Assembly: GCA_024280455.1 (NCBI GenBank)
Contig: JAJRQC010000069.1
Location: forward strand, 1-64,000
DNA length: 64,000 nucleotides
DNA from: Deltaproteobacteria bacterium
GTDB lineage: Bacteria; Desulfobacterota; Desulfobulbia; Desulfobulbales; Desulfobulbaceae
Direction: 5' to 3'
Shown: piece after piece, positions 1 to 10,206 of the stretch
Layout of the letters: the number at the start of each line of letters is the position of its first letter
Numbering within the stretch: position 1 is the stretch's first letter
Position numbers and translations under genes: made by a program
Notes under the pieces: model-generated
What the model was told of the DNA's origin: nothing
The model's input: the letters and a program-made list of their open reading frames with translations, nothing else
Databases searched by the model: none

Positions 1-3000
1 CTTGACGACACTCTTGTTGAGGCCGATGAAACCGTTATCGTGACCCTGTCCGCAATCACTTCCGGTGATGCCGATCTCACCGTAGACACCACTCCGGCTA
101 CGGTTACGATAACCGACAACGACACGGCCACGGTTTCCGTAGCCGCAACAGCCGCACCGGCTGAACCTGTCACTGATGGATCATTTACTGTCACTTTTAC
201 TGATAAATCCAGTACCGATACTGTTGTCGATTACACTGTTGATACAACCAGTACGGCTATAAGTGGAACTGATTACACGGCGTTGAGCGGAAGTGTAACT
301 GTTCCGGCCAATAGTTTGACCGCATTGATTCCAGTTCCGATTATTGATGATTCGATAGTGGAAGGTGCTGAAACGTTATGGCTTACGTTATCAGGAACAG
401 ATAATTCTCAGATTACAATTGATCCGGTTCTGGATAATGCCGGGGTGAGTTTTGGTGATAATGACAGTGCGATCGTCACCATTGAAGATGTGTCCGTGCT
501 GGAAGACGGCATCATGCAGTTTACCGCTACCGTTGATCATGCGGTTTCCGGTGGATTCACTGTTGATGCTTTGTTTACCGATGGTCTGGCCACAGGTGGT
601 TCACCCCTGGCCGCAGGCCTTGATTATGATAACACCGTTCAAACACTGATATTTACTGGAAATGCACTGGAAACGCAAAGTTTCACCGTACCGCTGAATA
701 ATGATACAGTTATTGAACCGGCTGAAGATGTTATGGTTTATCTTGACAATCTGGTGCCGGCAGAGGCTCCAGTAGCTATGTTTGATCTCAGTGATACAGC
801 CACCGGAACCATCCTCAACGACGAACATCTGATTACCATGAGTGCAGGAGCCAACGGCACCGTGGATACGGCTTATGGTACTGCTCCGTCGGTGAACAAC
901 GGCAGTACAACGGTTCAGATTGATCATGGCGACACACCCTCGTTTAATATGACCCCTGATTCCTGTTATCATATTGATGATGTTCAGGTAAATGGTACAT
1001 CAATTGGAGCCGTTTCCAGTTATACTTTTCCTTCAGTGGTCACTGAAGATCAGACTATTAATTCTGATTTTGCTCTTACCCAGTACACCATTACCGCGAC
1101 CGTTCTTGGAAATAACGGAACCCTGGATCCTTCTCAGACCGTTGGCTGTGGAAGCAGCGGGTATGTCTATACTGCCCAGTCCTTACCCGGTTATCATATA
1201 ACCTGGCTCAAGGTCAATGGGGTTGATGTGTCTGCTGCCGCCGGTCAGGCAAGTTATTCCTACACGTTCAGTGGTGCAATAACAGGCGACCAGACCATTG
1301 AGGCGGCTTTTACCCAGATCTTTACGATTATAGAGGAATCTCCTTTTGGAAGTGTGGTTCCGGATGGTGATAAGGATAATTTTTATGAGGTCGATTACGG
1401 GAGTAATTTGACTTTGACCGTCAGCTCTTTTGTCCCATGTCCTGATGGGCTCACCCATAATGGCAAAGATCACCATATCTCCGATATAATTGTTGACGGC
1501 ACCTCGGTCGCCGGAGTTCAGGGTGCAGGCCTGACAACGTATTCCTATGATTTTATCAATATTACATCTGAACATACCATTGAGATTCTGTTCACCAGCT
1601 TTGTGGATGTCACCGTTCACCCGAACGGTCATACAGAGAGTCCTGTCATTACCACCACGGAATCCATTGAAGTGGAGGCCCATGCCGACCAGCCGATCAC
1701 GGCAGTGCCGGATGCCGGTTTTCATGTCAGCGGGATAGAGGTTGACGCTGCCTCTGTCGGGACGCCGGAGCTGTACACCTTTGCGGATATGTTTGATGAT
1801 GATCACAGTTATGAAGTCTGGTTCGCCATTGACACGTTTACCCTGGAACCGGTTTCCCGATTCTCTACAATCTTTGACACCTCGGCAGAGAGCGTGGTTG
1901 CTACGACCCGGCAGGTGGACTGGGGGACGGACAGCTCGTTTTATGTCAACTTGAATGATGTTGATCATGCGGTAATGGGGGTACTGGTGGATAATATCAG
2001 CTATCCCATCCCTGCAGCCGGTGGTTCCGTCACCTATGCAGATTTTGTTCTGACAAATACAGCAGATGATTACCTGGAGGTCCGATTTGCAAATATTGTC
2101 GTCGGTCACCGGCTGGAGATCCTTGATTATGACACCAGCCCCATATCCGACATCCCTCTTGATGCCAAGTTACGGCCAAAGCCTGCGTCTCTGATGTTTG
2201 TTCTTGATGATTCGGGCAGCATGGACTGGGAGTTTATTGTTCCTGGTAACGGATTGTATAATTGGCGTTATTACGTTTACAGTTATCCGGCTGTGCCGGA
2301 GGCAAGAGCGTATTCAGATAACAGCCTGCAGGCAAATGGTGAGCAGGACCAATGGCGTTCCCAGTGGTCGGCCGTAAACAAAATGTTTTATAATCCTGAG
2401 GTGGAATTTACTCCATGGCCGACCTTTACCGGCAGCAGTCCAAGTTCCAATCTGCCGGCAGCATCCGGTTCCATAGCCGGCCAGGCAGATGGACTGTCTC
2501 ATGCCAATATCTACCGGCCACGTTATCATCCCTGGTATAGTCAGGATTGTACGGAGGCGCTGAATAAAGCGGTTGGTGCCACTCCGGATGACACCGGCGT
2601 CTGTGTCAATACCGAAACCTTTGACATGGATGCTTCTTTTCTTTCATTGTCAGGGAGTACCGATGACCATGGCGACACTGTTCTTACGGCCACGACTGTA
2701 AGTGTAAATAACAGTTATTTAGCTGAGTTGGAATCGGCTGGTGATCATGATGTTTTTGAAATAGAGCTTACCAGCTCCGGTGACTTACTTGTAAGAATGC
2801 TCTCTACATCTCAGTGTACTGACACCATGGCAAGGATACTCGACAGCACTGGTTCCGAATACCGCAGGACTGAATATGCCGACTCCTGGACAGACCCGTA
2901 TAATGACGGCAACTGGTATGACGATGATTGTCAGGGCGCCGCCTACTGTGATTTCAGTTGTGGTGGGTATGATCGAAGCCCTTATATCCTGTTGACTAAT

Positions 3001-6000
3001 GTTCCTGCCGGAACGTATTACATTGACGTAAGAGGTTGGGGCAATGAAACCGGAACCTATACTCTTGATCTGGGGTTCACCGGCACAAGTACCTCTTTTC
3101 CCGATCCTGCAACATCTTCACCTGGTATTATCAATGCCCATTACTATACTTGGGAAGATACCAACGGGAACAATATCATAGATTATGTTGACAGTAACAG
3201 TAATGGCCAGCTGGATATTGATGAAACAGTTAATGAGAATATCTGGCTGGTTAATCTGACAGACCCCTTAGAATATTACAGGATTAACGACAACAGTCAG
3301 GTGGTAAGTGGGGCAAATTTAGTGAAGATTGATGCGGCATCCGTACCGGCGGCAGTCAGGACGTACGCTTCGCCAACAGATGCTGATGTCTGGGTTAAAG
3401 AGCGCCAGAACTGGGCTGACTGGTTTTCCTATTATCGGAAGCGTACCTATTCAGCCACTGCAGCCGTTGCCCAGGTCATTGACCGTATGAGTGATGTCGA
3501 AGTTGGTTTCCACACCATCAATTATAATGGAGGTGGTTGGAAAAACGGAGGGTATGGAATCAGTCAATCGCTCTTGCCTGTCAACGTGGCAGGTTCAGGC
3601 AATGAGACCAATACGCTGCTTGAACTCCTGTACGGGTTTCAGGTAGATGCATATGGTACCCCCCTGCGCAGGGGAGTGGAGGATGTCGGAATATATTATG
3701 ACGATACCGATACCTCGACCGGTGGCATTGCCAATAATTCCGGTTCTTCTTTCGGTACACCCATTCAATCTCCTTACCATGCCCAGCAGGATGGTGATGA
3801 GTGCAAGCAGGTCTTTACCATAGCGATGACCGACGGGTACTGGAATGGCTGGGATCCTGCGGTCGGCAATGCCGATGGTGATAATGGTGCTCCTTATGCC
3901 GATACCTTCACCAATACTTTGGCAGATGTGGCCATGGATTTCTTTGAACGTGATCTATCGAGCCTGGAGGATCTTGTCCCTGACGGTATCAACAATCATC
4001 AGCACATGGTGACCTATACCGTCGCCTTTGGTGTGAATGGGACGTTAAATCCTGACGACTATGACCTGAACAATGCGATTTATCCAACCTGGCCAAATCC
4101 CACATCAAGTGATGCGGCCAAGGTGGATGATTTGTGGCATGCTGCGGTTGACGGTCATGGAAAGTATATGAATGCTGCAAGGCCTGATGAACTTGTCGCC
4201 TCGCTGCTTGATATTATGAATGATATCGGCAGCAGGATCGGTTCCGGCGCCTCGGTTTCGGTCAATGGCGATGAGATGTATGAGTCGGTCAACGGTCAGG
4301 TCCGAATGTTCCAGACCACCTATAACAGCGGCGACTGGCACGGTGATCTCCAGGCCTACCAGATCGATACCACAACCGGTGAGGTCATGGTCAACAATCC
4401 GGTCTGGTCGGCTGAAGAGAAGATGGCTTCCCGGTTAAATGGTTCCGGTCACACGAGCAGGATTATTGCTACCTATAACGGTTCCACCGGTGTCCCCTTT
4501 CGCTGGGATGACGGCGCTGGGACAAACTATCTCTCCGTTGTCCAGCAGAAGCAGTTGCTGCCCTTTTTCTCCCAGACGTTGACCGGTGTGGATATGCTGA
4601 ATTATCTGCGCGGTGATAAAACCAACGAGGGAGAGTTCCGGGGCCGTGATGCCGCCCATCCGTTGGGTGATTTCATACACTCTCTGGCCCGCTATGAAGA
4701 TGGTTTTCTCTATGTCGGCGGCAACGACGGCATGCTTCATGCCTTTTATGCCGATGATACGAACGGTGGAGAAGAGTTGTTTGCCTATATCCCTTCAGCA
4801 GTCTTTCCCCAGTTACGTGAACTGGCGGATCCACTGTATGACCACAAGTTTTATGTCGATAATACGCCCTTTACCAAGGAGATCGGGGCCACGACTCTGC
4901 TTGTTGGTGGCCTGGGTAAAGGTGGAACCGGCTATTACTGTCTTGATATCAGTAATCCAACAACGATTACCTCGGAAACTGAGCTTGCCGATCGGGTGAA
5001 GTGGGAATTTCCGGCTTCACCTCCTGCTACTCTACTGACCGGTACAACATTTACCTTTTCCAGTGGAACCGGCACCGGTGGTAACGATGAGATTAGAGAC
5101 AGCGCAACACAATTTACATCCGCCAACGGTTTTGATGTTGGCAAACGAATTGCCGTAGTCGGCGCCAACTTTAATGACGGTACGATCAGCGGCAGTAACG
5201 ATGGTATCTATGAGATCAAGGCTGTGGCAGCTGATGGCAGTGCTATAGAACTGGATCCAGGTAATTTGATTGATACCTATGGTGATGGTGAGGATATAAT
5301 TATCACCCAGTCCGTAAGTGATACCGGCCTTGGATATTCGTTCAGTCGTGCTGTTCTTGTCAAAAGCCGGGATTTGAGCATTAATGCCGGAACCGACCTT
5401 GAAGGCTATGTTGTGATTTTCGGCAACGGCTACGGCAGTGAAGATGGGACGGCTAGTCTTTACATCCTGAACCCGTCTGATGGGACTTTACTGAAAAAGA
5501 TTGAAACCAATGTCGGGCCGTTTAATGGTATGTCCACGCCCAAAGTCATTGACATGGATAATGATCTACAGGTCGATTATGTGTATGCCGGTGATCTGCT
5601 CGGCAATATGTGGAAGTTTGATTTAACGGCCACTGACTATAATGACTGGCAGGTTGCGTATTGTGATAATGCGGACCTTATGGGTGTAGACCACTGTAAG
5701 GATACGGTGACCGGAATGATTCCGCAGCCCTTATTCGCCGGGCTGGCTGATCAGGCCATTACCGGAGCACCTGACATTATGTTTCATGACAGTGGGCTCG
5801 GTTATATGGTTCTGTTCGGAACCGGTAAGTATCTCGGTGAGCCTGATTTGTCCTCGATGGATATTCAATCGTTGTATGGCATATGGGATTGGGCACCGGA
5901 TGCTCTTGATGAAGGATATAATGGCGTTCGGGTAGACACCGCAGCCACTCCTTCTGTTGCGACCCTGTCAAACTGGCCCGAAACCAATATTGACGGCGAG

Positions 6001-6915
6001 GCCACTCATACCCTTTTAGAACAGGTCGCCTGGGTTGAAGGAAAACTGACCGAAGATACCGATGGTGACGGTGCGCTGGATGTTGATGAGGATGTGAACA
6101 ATAACGGCGTGCTCGATACCGGTGAAGATCTTGATGGTGATGGCCACCTGGATGTGGATGAAGACACAAACGATAATGGTTTGATAGATACGTATTCCTA
6201 TTATCGAATTCCGTCTAATTTCACGGGGGACTGGTCCACTGAGCGTACAGATGCTTTGCCTGCATCCCACCGTTTTTATAATGAGGATATTAATGGAGAT
6301 GGTGTGTTGGATCAATGGGACCGGATTCCGGCCGCCAATGTAGGCTGGTTTTTTGACTTACCGGGAAAGATTGATCTTGATGGGGACGGTCAGGATAACG
6401 ACAAGGATACATTAATTGATGAGGATGATGATGGTGATGGTATAATTGATGAGCGGATGCCTGGAGAGCGCGTTGTGAATGACGCTATTCTCCGTGACGG
6501 CAAGATTATTTTTCTCTCCTTTGGTGTCACTGGAACCCGTTGTAATGCCGGAGCCTACTCCTTTGTCAATGAGCGAAATCCGAACACCGGCGGCATGCTG
6601 CAGCAACCGGCATTTGACATCAATGGTGATGGAGAAGTGGATTCAAGTGATTATGTTTATACGCAGGTTCCTTATGACGTCAATGGGGATGGAGTTATTG
6701 ATGAGGACGATGTCGTGCATGGTATTCCAGGGGACAAGTCGTTTGAAGGACGCCTGTTTAACCCCGCAATCCTCCGTGAAGATAATGACCCTTCAAAAAT
6801 TGTTGATCCTGATCCGGAAGAAACGAAATATTTCAGTTCTTCACAGGGTGGAATTCAAACGATCGAAGAATCTGCGGAAAGACGCGGTATCTATTTCTGG
6901 CAACAGGTTGAGTAG
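1..6915 (+). CDS. Giant PilY1-like adhesin/pilus-tip protein, 5' partial
   Basis: The reading frame is open from the first base, so the true start and signal peptide lie upstream; about 2300 residues are visible. In order: Calx-beta-like repeats (about bases 1-830), repeated beta modules resembling divergent InlB-type repeats (about 830-2100), a von Willebrand A domain with MIDAS motif FVLDDSGSM (about 2190-2230), a PPC-like beta domain apparently inserted in it (about 2620-3100), the rest of the VWA region (TIAMTDGYWNGWDP, about 3810), then a PilC/PilY1 beta-propeller (VGGNDGMLHAFYADD near 4710; DMDNDLQVDYVYAGDLLGN near 5560). The C-terminus carries many Asp-rich calcium-type loops (DTDGDGALDVDEDVNNNG, DINGDGEVDSSD; 6055-6720). 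PilY1 proteins sit at type IV pilus tips and act in adhesion and calcium-controlled retraction; that role here is inferred from family. No pilin genes are in view. Confidence 0.9.
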   Translation, partial: LDDTLVEADETVIVTLSAITSGDADLTVDTTPATVTITDNDTATVSVAATAAPAEPVTDGSFTVTFTDKSSTDTVVDYTVDTTSTAISGTDYTALSGSVTVPANSLTALIPVPIIDDSIVEGAETLWLTLSGTDNSQITIDPVLDNAGVSFGDNDSAIVTIEDVSVLEDGIMQFTATVDHAVSGGFTVDALFTDGLATGGSPLAAGLDYDNTVQTLIFTGNALETQSFTVPLNNDTVIEPAEDVMVYLDNLVPAEAPVAMFDLSDTATGTILNDEHLITMSAGANGTVDTAYGTAPSVNNGSTTVQIDHGDTPSFNMTPDSCYHIDDVQVNGTSIGAVSSYTFPSVVTEDQTINSDFALTQYTITATVLGNNGTLDPSQTVGCGSSGYVYTAQSLPGYHITWLKVNGVDVSAAAGQASYSYTFSGAITGDQTIEAAFTQIFTIIEESPFGSVVPDGDKDNFYEVDYGSNLTLTVSSFVPCPDGLTHNGKDHHISDIIVDGTSVAGVQGAGLTTYSYDFINITSEHTIEILFTSFVDVTVHPNGHTESPVITTTESIEVEAHADQPITAVPDAGFHVSGIEVDAASVGTPELYTFADMFDDDHSYEVWFAIDTFTLEPVSRFSTIFDTSAESVVATTRQVDWGTDSSFYVNLNDVDHAVMGVLVDNISYPIPAAGGSVTYADFVLTNTADDYLEVRFANIVVGHRLEILDYDTSPISDIPLDAKLRPKPASLMFVLDDSGSMDWEFIVPGNGLYNWRYYVYSYPAVPEARAYSDNSLQANGEQDQWRSQWSAVNKMFYNPEVEFTPWPTFTGSSPSSNLPAASGSIAGQADGLSHANIYRPRYHPWYSQDCTEALNKAVGATPDDTGVCVNTETFDMDASFLSLSGSTDDHGDTVLTATTVSVNNSYLAELESAGDHDVFEIELTSSGDLLVRMLSTSQCTDTMARILDSTGSEYRRTEYADSWTDPYNDGNWYDDDCQGAAYCDFSCGGYDRSPYILLTNVPAGTYYIDVRGWGNETGTYTLDLGFTGTSTSFPDPATSSPGIINAHYYTWEDTNGNNIIDYVDSNSNGQLDIDETVNENIWLVNLTDPLEYYRINDNSQVVSGANLVKIDAASVPAAVRTYASPTDADVWVKERQNWADWFSYYRKRTYSATAAVAQVIDRMSDVEVGFHTINYNGGGWKNGGYGISQSLLPVNVAGSGNETNTLLELLYGFQVDAYGTPLRRGVEDVGIYYDDTDTSTGGIANNSGSSFGTPIQSPYHAQQDGDECKQVFTIAMTDGYWNGWDPAVGNADGDNGAPYADTFTNTLADVAMDFFERDLSSLEDLVPDGINNHQHMVTYTVAFGVNGTLNPDDYDLNNAIYPTWPNPTSSDAAKVDDLWHAAVDGHGKYMNAARPDELVASLLDIMNDIGSRIGSGASVSVNGDEMYESVNGQVRMFQTTYNSGDWHGDLQAYQIDTTTGEVMVNNPVWSAEEKMASRLNGSGHTSRIIATYNGSTGVPFRWDDGAGTNYLSVVQQKQLLPFFSQTLTGVDMLNYLRGDKTNEGEFRGRDAAHPLGDFIHSLARYEDGFLYVGGNDGMLHAFYADDTNGGEELFAYIPSAVFPQLRELADPLYDHKFYVDNTPFTKEIGATTLLVGGLGKGGTGYYCLDISNPTTITSETELADRVKWEFPASPPATLLTGTTFTFSSGTGTGGNDEIRDSATQFTSANGFDVGKRIAVVGANFNDGTISGSNDGIYEIKAVAADGSAIELDPGNLIDTYGDGEDIIITQSVSDTGLGYSFSRAVLVKSRDLSINAGTDLEGYVVIFGNGYGSEDGTASLYILNPSDGTLLKKIETNVGPFNGMSTPKVIDMDNDLQVDYVYAGDLLGNMWKFDLTATDYNDWQVAYCDNADLMGVDHCKDTVTGMIPQPLFAGLADQAITGAPDIMFHDSGLGYMVLFGTGKYLGEPDLSSMDIQSLYGIWDWAPDALDEGYNGVRVDTAATPSVATLSNWPETNIDGEATHTLLEQVAWVEGKLTEDTDGDGALDVDEDVNNNGVLDTGEDLDGDGHLDVDEDTNDNGLIDTYSYYRIPSNFTGDWSTERTDALPASHRFYNEDINGDGVLDQWDRIPAANVGWFFDLPGKIDLDGDGQDNDKDTLIDEDDDGDGIIDERMPGERVVNDAILRDGKIIFLSFGVTGTRCNAGAYSFVNERNPNTGGMLQQPAFDINGDGEVDSSDYVYTQVPYDVNGDGVIDEDDVVHGIPGDKSFEGRLFNPAILREDNDPSKIVDPDPEETKYFSSSQGGIQTIEESAERRGIYFWQQVE

Positions 6916-6939
6916 TTAAATAATAATGCGAGGTGTATC

Positions 6940-7356
6940 GTGAAGAAGATGTGGAACATTTTGTTCGTGTTGCTCTTTGTGACCGCCAGTGTCTTTCTGG
7001 CCGGTATACAGGAAAGGGTATATGCCAGGGGAGAAGAGGGTAACTCCTTGAGAACAATGAATCAGAATGGCTGGGTGTACCGGGTGGTTGACTCTACAAC
7101 CCTTGTGATTGATGACATGACGTATCGATTGTCTCCCTCGGCAAGTTTTTTCGATAGCGATAACAATGCTATTGGTTTGTCAGCGTTGCGGCGGAAGGTG
7201 TTCGTCGCTTTTTCGCAGGTAAACGGTGTGATTAGCGAGGTCCATATTCTTCCGCAGCAGGATGAGCGGCATGGGCCGGGAGCTCTGCCGTCTGCCACTA
7301 AACCAACGGAAAATACGGGAAGTGTTATACTGGAAAATGGTGTCTGGAAAAATTAA
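6940..7356 (+). CDS. Small secreted protein of unknown function
   Basis: 138 residues with a GTG start; a gaggtg ribosome site lies just upstream and the gene starts 24 bases after the PilY1-like gene. Residues 1-30 form a signal peptide (basic MKKMW, then a long Val/Leu/Phe stretch, then a small-residue cleavage region before ARGEEG). The mature part has a compact beta-rich stretch (YRVVDSTTLVIDDMTYRLS) and a C-terminal tail rich in Pro, Gly and Thr. I do not recognise the family. The close spacing and the terminator right after it suggest co-transcription with the pilus protein and a role at the cell envelope, but no function can be assigned. Confidence 0.75.
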   Translation: MKKMWNILFVLLFVTASVFLAGIQERVYARGEEGNSLRTMNQNGWVYRVVDSTTLVIDDMTYRLSPSASFFDSDNNAIGLSALRRKVFVAFSQVNGVISEVHILPQQDERHGPGALPSATKPTENTGSVILENGVWKN

Positions 7357-7391
7357 ATTCCTTGCCCAGTTCAAGGCGAAACAATAGTAAC

Positions 7392-7429
7392 AAAAAACAG
7401 GTTCTGTGCACATCAGGACCTGTTTTTTT
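7392..7429 (+). terminator. Rho-independent terminator after pilY1 operon
   Basis: Inverted arms aaaaacaggt and acctgttttt around a 14-base loop, followed by a run of T, 36 bases after the stop of the secreted protein. Confidence 0.8.
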
Positions 7430-7478
7430 GTTCGATCCATTTTTTCGGATAAAAAGGGCAACGCCCGTTTTCTCAGGA

Positions 7479-7642
7479 TTAATTTAAGACCGATACGCCA
7501 TATTTGCAGAACAGAGTATCTGTTGTGACGACTTTGAGGTTGTGAAGTTCCGCTGTTGCAATGATGAACCTGTCACATGGGTCAGCGTGAATGGGGGCCA
7601 GCGCTACAGCTCGAATACAGACGGGCAGGTCAAAGGGGAAGT
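7479..7642 (-). pseudogene. PIN-domain (VapC-type) toxin remnant, 3' end only
   Basis: Reading the minus strand from base 7642 to a TAA at 7479-7481 gives the C-terminal third of a PIN ribonuclease: the diagnostic stretch HADPCDRFIIATA followed by LKVVTTDTLFCKYGV. The same motif (HADPADRMIVATA) occurs in the intact PIN toxin at 10203-10598. Nothing PIN-like continues upstream of about 7642, where a repeat with inverted ends begins, so the gene looks truncated by that element. The N-terminal catalytic Asp region is missing, so it cannot encode an active toxin. Confidence 0.75.
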
Positions 7643-7827
7643 ATGGGGTCATGTACGATTTTAACAGCTTGTTTGAGCTGAAAATGGGTCGCAGTAGATA
7701 TTTTTTAATCTGGTGCAGTCCTATGGGGGATTTGACCCGGTATATCCTATACTCATTTCGCCATCAACATTTGTTGTGTAAAGCATCAGCTCTTTCGAAG
7801 AGTTTTTTTCTTGACATTTGACCCCAT
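7643..7827. repeat. Short element with imperfect inverted ends
   Basis: About 185 bases bounded by atggggtcatgt (7643-7654) and acatttgaccccat (7814-7827), which are imperfect inverted copies of each other; a related internal sequence (gggggatttgaccc) lies near 7725-7738. No transposase is encoded. It abuts the truncated PIN gene, so it may be a small non-autonomous insertion that broke it. Confidence 0.5.
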
Positions 7828-7981
7828 GGGTCTATATATATCATTGTTTTGCTGAATGATGGTTCAGTAGTTGATTGCCTGTGTAGCTGGCAACTATGTC
7901 CCTGATTTTATATTGTATATGAACGTATTTCCTGCCTCCGGATTTGAATAACCCAACGGAAGTATTTTCATGTTTTGTTAT

Positions 7982-8004
7982 GGCTGGTCAAATTTGGTCC
8001 AGCC
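7982..8004 (+). promoter_or_regulatory. Hairpin in the sat leader
   Basis: Arms ggctgg and ccagcc flank an A/T-rich centre 60-80 bases before the sat start codon. It could be an operator or a leader structure. No known regulator site is recognised, so the call is tentative. Confidence 0.3.
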
Positions 8005-8066
8005 GTGCTGTTTACAATGTAGTTTATTTCGTTGTTCTACGGAAATTTAACAAGAGAGGATTAATT

Positions 8067-9344
8067 ATGTCTAAATTGGTAGCCCCCCATGGTGGTAAAG
8101 GTCTTGTCTGTGCTCTGCTTCACGGCAGCGAGCTTGAGGCAGAGAAACAGAAAGCAGCAGGTCTGAAAAAAATTCAGGTCAGTGATCGTGCTAAAGGTGA
8201 TCTGATCATGATGGGGATTGGCGGTTTTTCTCCGCTGACCGGTTTTATGAACAAGGCCGACTGGAAAGGTGTTTGTGAAAATTTTCAGATGGCGGATGGA
8301 ACCTTCTGGCCTGTGCCTATCACTTTGGATGTCACCAAAGACGATGCCAATGCCATCAGCATCGGTGACGAAATTGCTCTTGAAACCGGTGGTGAGATCA
8401 TGGCCACCATGAAGGTTGAAGAGAAGTTTGAGATGACCGAAGCCGATAAGAAATGGGAATGTGAGAAAGTCTTCATGGGCGAAGGTGAAGAGTCTGTAGA
8501 TGGTAAATTCTGGGAAATCGCCCCCGAAGATCATCCCGGCGTTATCATGGTCATGAATCAGAAAGATGTTAATATTGCCGGTACTGTAAAGGTCCTGACC
8601 CAGGGCGAGTATCCCAAAGAGTACCCTGGTGTTTACCTGACCCCGGCCGAGACCCGTGCAATGTTTGAAGAACGCGGCTGGGCCAACGTTGCCGCCCTGC
8701 AGCTCCGTAACCCCATGCATCGTTCCCATGAGTACTTGGCCAAGATCGCCATTGAAGTTTGTGACGGCGTTTTGATTCACTCCCTGATCGGTAACCTGAA
8801 GCCCGGTGATATTCCGGCTGATACCCGTGTTAAGGCCATTGAGATTCTGATTGACAACTATTTTGTCAAAGATAACGTCATTAACGCCGGTTATCCGCTG
8901 GATATGCGTTATGCTGGTCCCCGTGAAGGCCTGCTCCATGCAACCTTCCGTCAGAACTACGGCGTCAACAACATGCTGATTGGTCGTGACCATGCCGGTG
9001 TTGGTGACTTCTACGGTCTGTGCGAAGCTCAGGAAATCTTTGATCGCATCCCCACCACTGGTGATGCCGCTAAGGATCTGCTCTGTAAGCCGATGAAGAT
9101 CGACTGGACATTCTACTGCCATAAGTGTGACGGCATGGCTTCTCTGCGTACCTGTTGTCACGATAAAGATTCCCGCGTTATTCTGTCCGGAACCAAGTTG
9201 CGTAAGGCTCTGTCAGAAGGCGCAGAGATCGTCGATCATTTTGGTCGTGATGAGGTTCTTGACCACCTTAAGAAGTACTATGCAAGCCTGACCGAGAAAG
9301 TAGAGGTCAAAATGCAGGGTGCCGCTTCCGGCGACTCCATGTAA
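8067..9344 (+). CDS. sat: Sulfate adenylyltransferase (ATP sulfurylase)
   Basis: 425 residues. Activates sulfate with ATP to APS and pyrophosphate in the cytoplasm, the first step of dissimilatory sulfate reduction. The ATP-binding QxRNPxHxxHEY motif is present ([13 protein letters not shown]), as is [21 protein letters not shown] zinc-site Cys cluster ([15 protein letters not shown]) and the SGTKLRKAL signature lie near the C-terminus. The ATG at 8067 was chosen because gagagga precedes it by a normal distance; the frame is open 41 codons further upstream, but that part has no family resemblance. Stands alone: no aprAB, qmo or pyrophosphatase gene is adjacent. A strong terminator follows. 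Confidence 0.97.
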   Translation: MSKLVAPHGGKGLVCALLHGSELEAEKQKAAGLKKIQVSDRAKGDLIMMGIGGFSPLTGFMNKADWKGVCENFQMADGTFWPVPITLDVTKDDANAISIGDEIALETGGEIMATMKVEEKFEMTEADKKWECEKVFMGEGEESVDGKFWEIAPEDHPGVIMVMNQKDVNIAGTVKVLTQGEYPKEYPGVYLTPAETRAMFEERGWANVAALQLRNPMHRSHEYLAKIAIEVCDGVLIHSLIGNLKPGDIPADTRVKAIEILIDNYFVKDNVINAGYPLDMRYAGPREGLLHATFRQNYGVNNMLIGRDHAGVGDFYGLCEAQEIFDRIPTTGDAAKDLLCKPMKIDWTFYCHKCDGMASLRTCCHDKDSRVILSGTKLRKALSEGAEIVDHFGRDEVLDHLKKYYASLTEKVEVKMQGAASGDSM

Positions 9345-9372
9345 AACTGTTTGTTTTACACTGCTGTTTGTA

Positions 9373-9405
9373 AGGAGATGCCTTCGGGCATCTCCTTTTT
9401 TTTTT
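9373..9405 (+). terminator. Rho-independent terminator after sat
   Basis: Perfect stem ggagatgcc/ggcatctcc with a ttcg tetraloop, followed by about ten T residues. Confidence 0.92.
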
Positions 9406-9519
9406 CATCTTGACCCGGTTCCACTTTCTGGCTATCATAAAATATGACCATTTTTAATGGTCATAATGGTTATTGAGCCTTAACAATTTAAAACGAGGTA
9501 TCCATTTAGAGTAAGTAGA

Positions 9520-9749
9520 CTTCAAGGGGGTGCATTCCCATTTTGCCGCAAAGGCTTAAGATGTTGTCATACACGTTGGTTTTTGGTGGGCGATGCCCAC
9601 CCTACAGTCTGCAATTTGCTGTTTTGTGGTAGGGTGGGCATCGCCCACCAATCCAAAGCACGTTAAACAGAATAGATTTCTAATGCCTGGCTAATGTGAT
9701 ACGACCGAAATATGAGATTGCGACAAAATGGGAATGCATCCCCTTCAAG
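9520..9749. repeat. 230-bp element with long terminal inverted repeats
   Basis: Ends are near-perfect inverted copies of about 31 bases (9520-9550 and 9719-9749, core tgcattcccattttg). Inside is a second, perfect inverted pair of 23 bases (9583-9605 and 9629-9651, core ggtgggcgatgcccaccctac). The right half recurs at about 37856-37972. It fills most of the spacer between sat and the toxin-antitoxin pair. From 9750 to 9972 there is only further imperfect inverted sequence (ggtgttgag near 9791 against ctcaacacc near 9900) and no gene. Confidence 0.8.
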
Positions 9750-9972
9750 GATTTCAATGTAGGTCGGAGTCTCGCAAGCTCACTTACCTGGTGTTGAGCG
9801 GGTCATGCCGGAAATGTCTGGTTTCGTTAACCCTGAGCTTTAGCTGAGTTTTTTCATGTTTAAAACATAGCGAAACCCAACAAGGATGTTGCCGGTGCCC
9901 CTCAACACCAACAACCTGCGAACAGACAGCTTGCGGTAAGTGGATAGCCCCTATTTCCAATACGGTGGCCCT

Positions 9973-10206
9973 ATGGAAAACGTCGTTTCTAAATCTCGAT
10001 TTAAACCCCAGGCTTTAAAGTATTTCAGGCAGGTACAGGAAGGTGGTCAGGAATTGATTATAACTGAGTATTCAAAGCCGGTTTTGAAGATTGTGCCTTA
10101 CAGGCGACAATCGGCAGATATTCTGAAAGAACTGGAAGGAACGGTGAAAAGATTTGATAATCCCTGTGAACCGGTTGCTGACGATGAATGGGATGTCTTG
10201 AAATGA
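9973..10206 (+). CDS. Phd/YefM-type antitoxin
   Basis: 77 residues starting at ATG 9973. The N-terminal half matches the Phd/YefM fold seen in type II antitoxins (KPQALKYFRQVQEGGQELII, then TEYSKPVLKIVPY); the short acidic tail (PVADDEWDVL) is the part expected to wrap the toxin. Its stop overlaps the start of the PIN toxin in an ATGA arrangement, typical of coupled toxin-antitoxin pairs. It likely represses its own promoter. An in-frame start 33 bases upstream is possible but less conserved in appearance. Confidence 0.88.
   Translation: MENVVSKSRFKPQALKYFRQVQEGGQELIITEYSKPVLKIVPYRRQSADILKELEGTVKRFDNPCEPVADDEWDVLK

Noticed and set aside
8061-9161. 366-codon open frame on the minus strand across sat
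   Set aside because: Lies wholly antisense to a clear sat gene, and its product shows no motif or sensible start; it follows from the codon usage of sat.
9520-9660. CRISPR-like array from repeated ggtgggc blocks
   Set aside because: The copies are inverted pairs, not regular direct repeats with spacers, and no cas gene is present. No CRISPR was found anywhere in the window.
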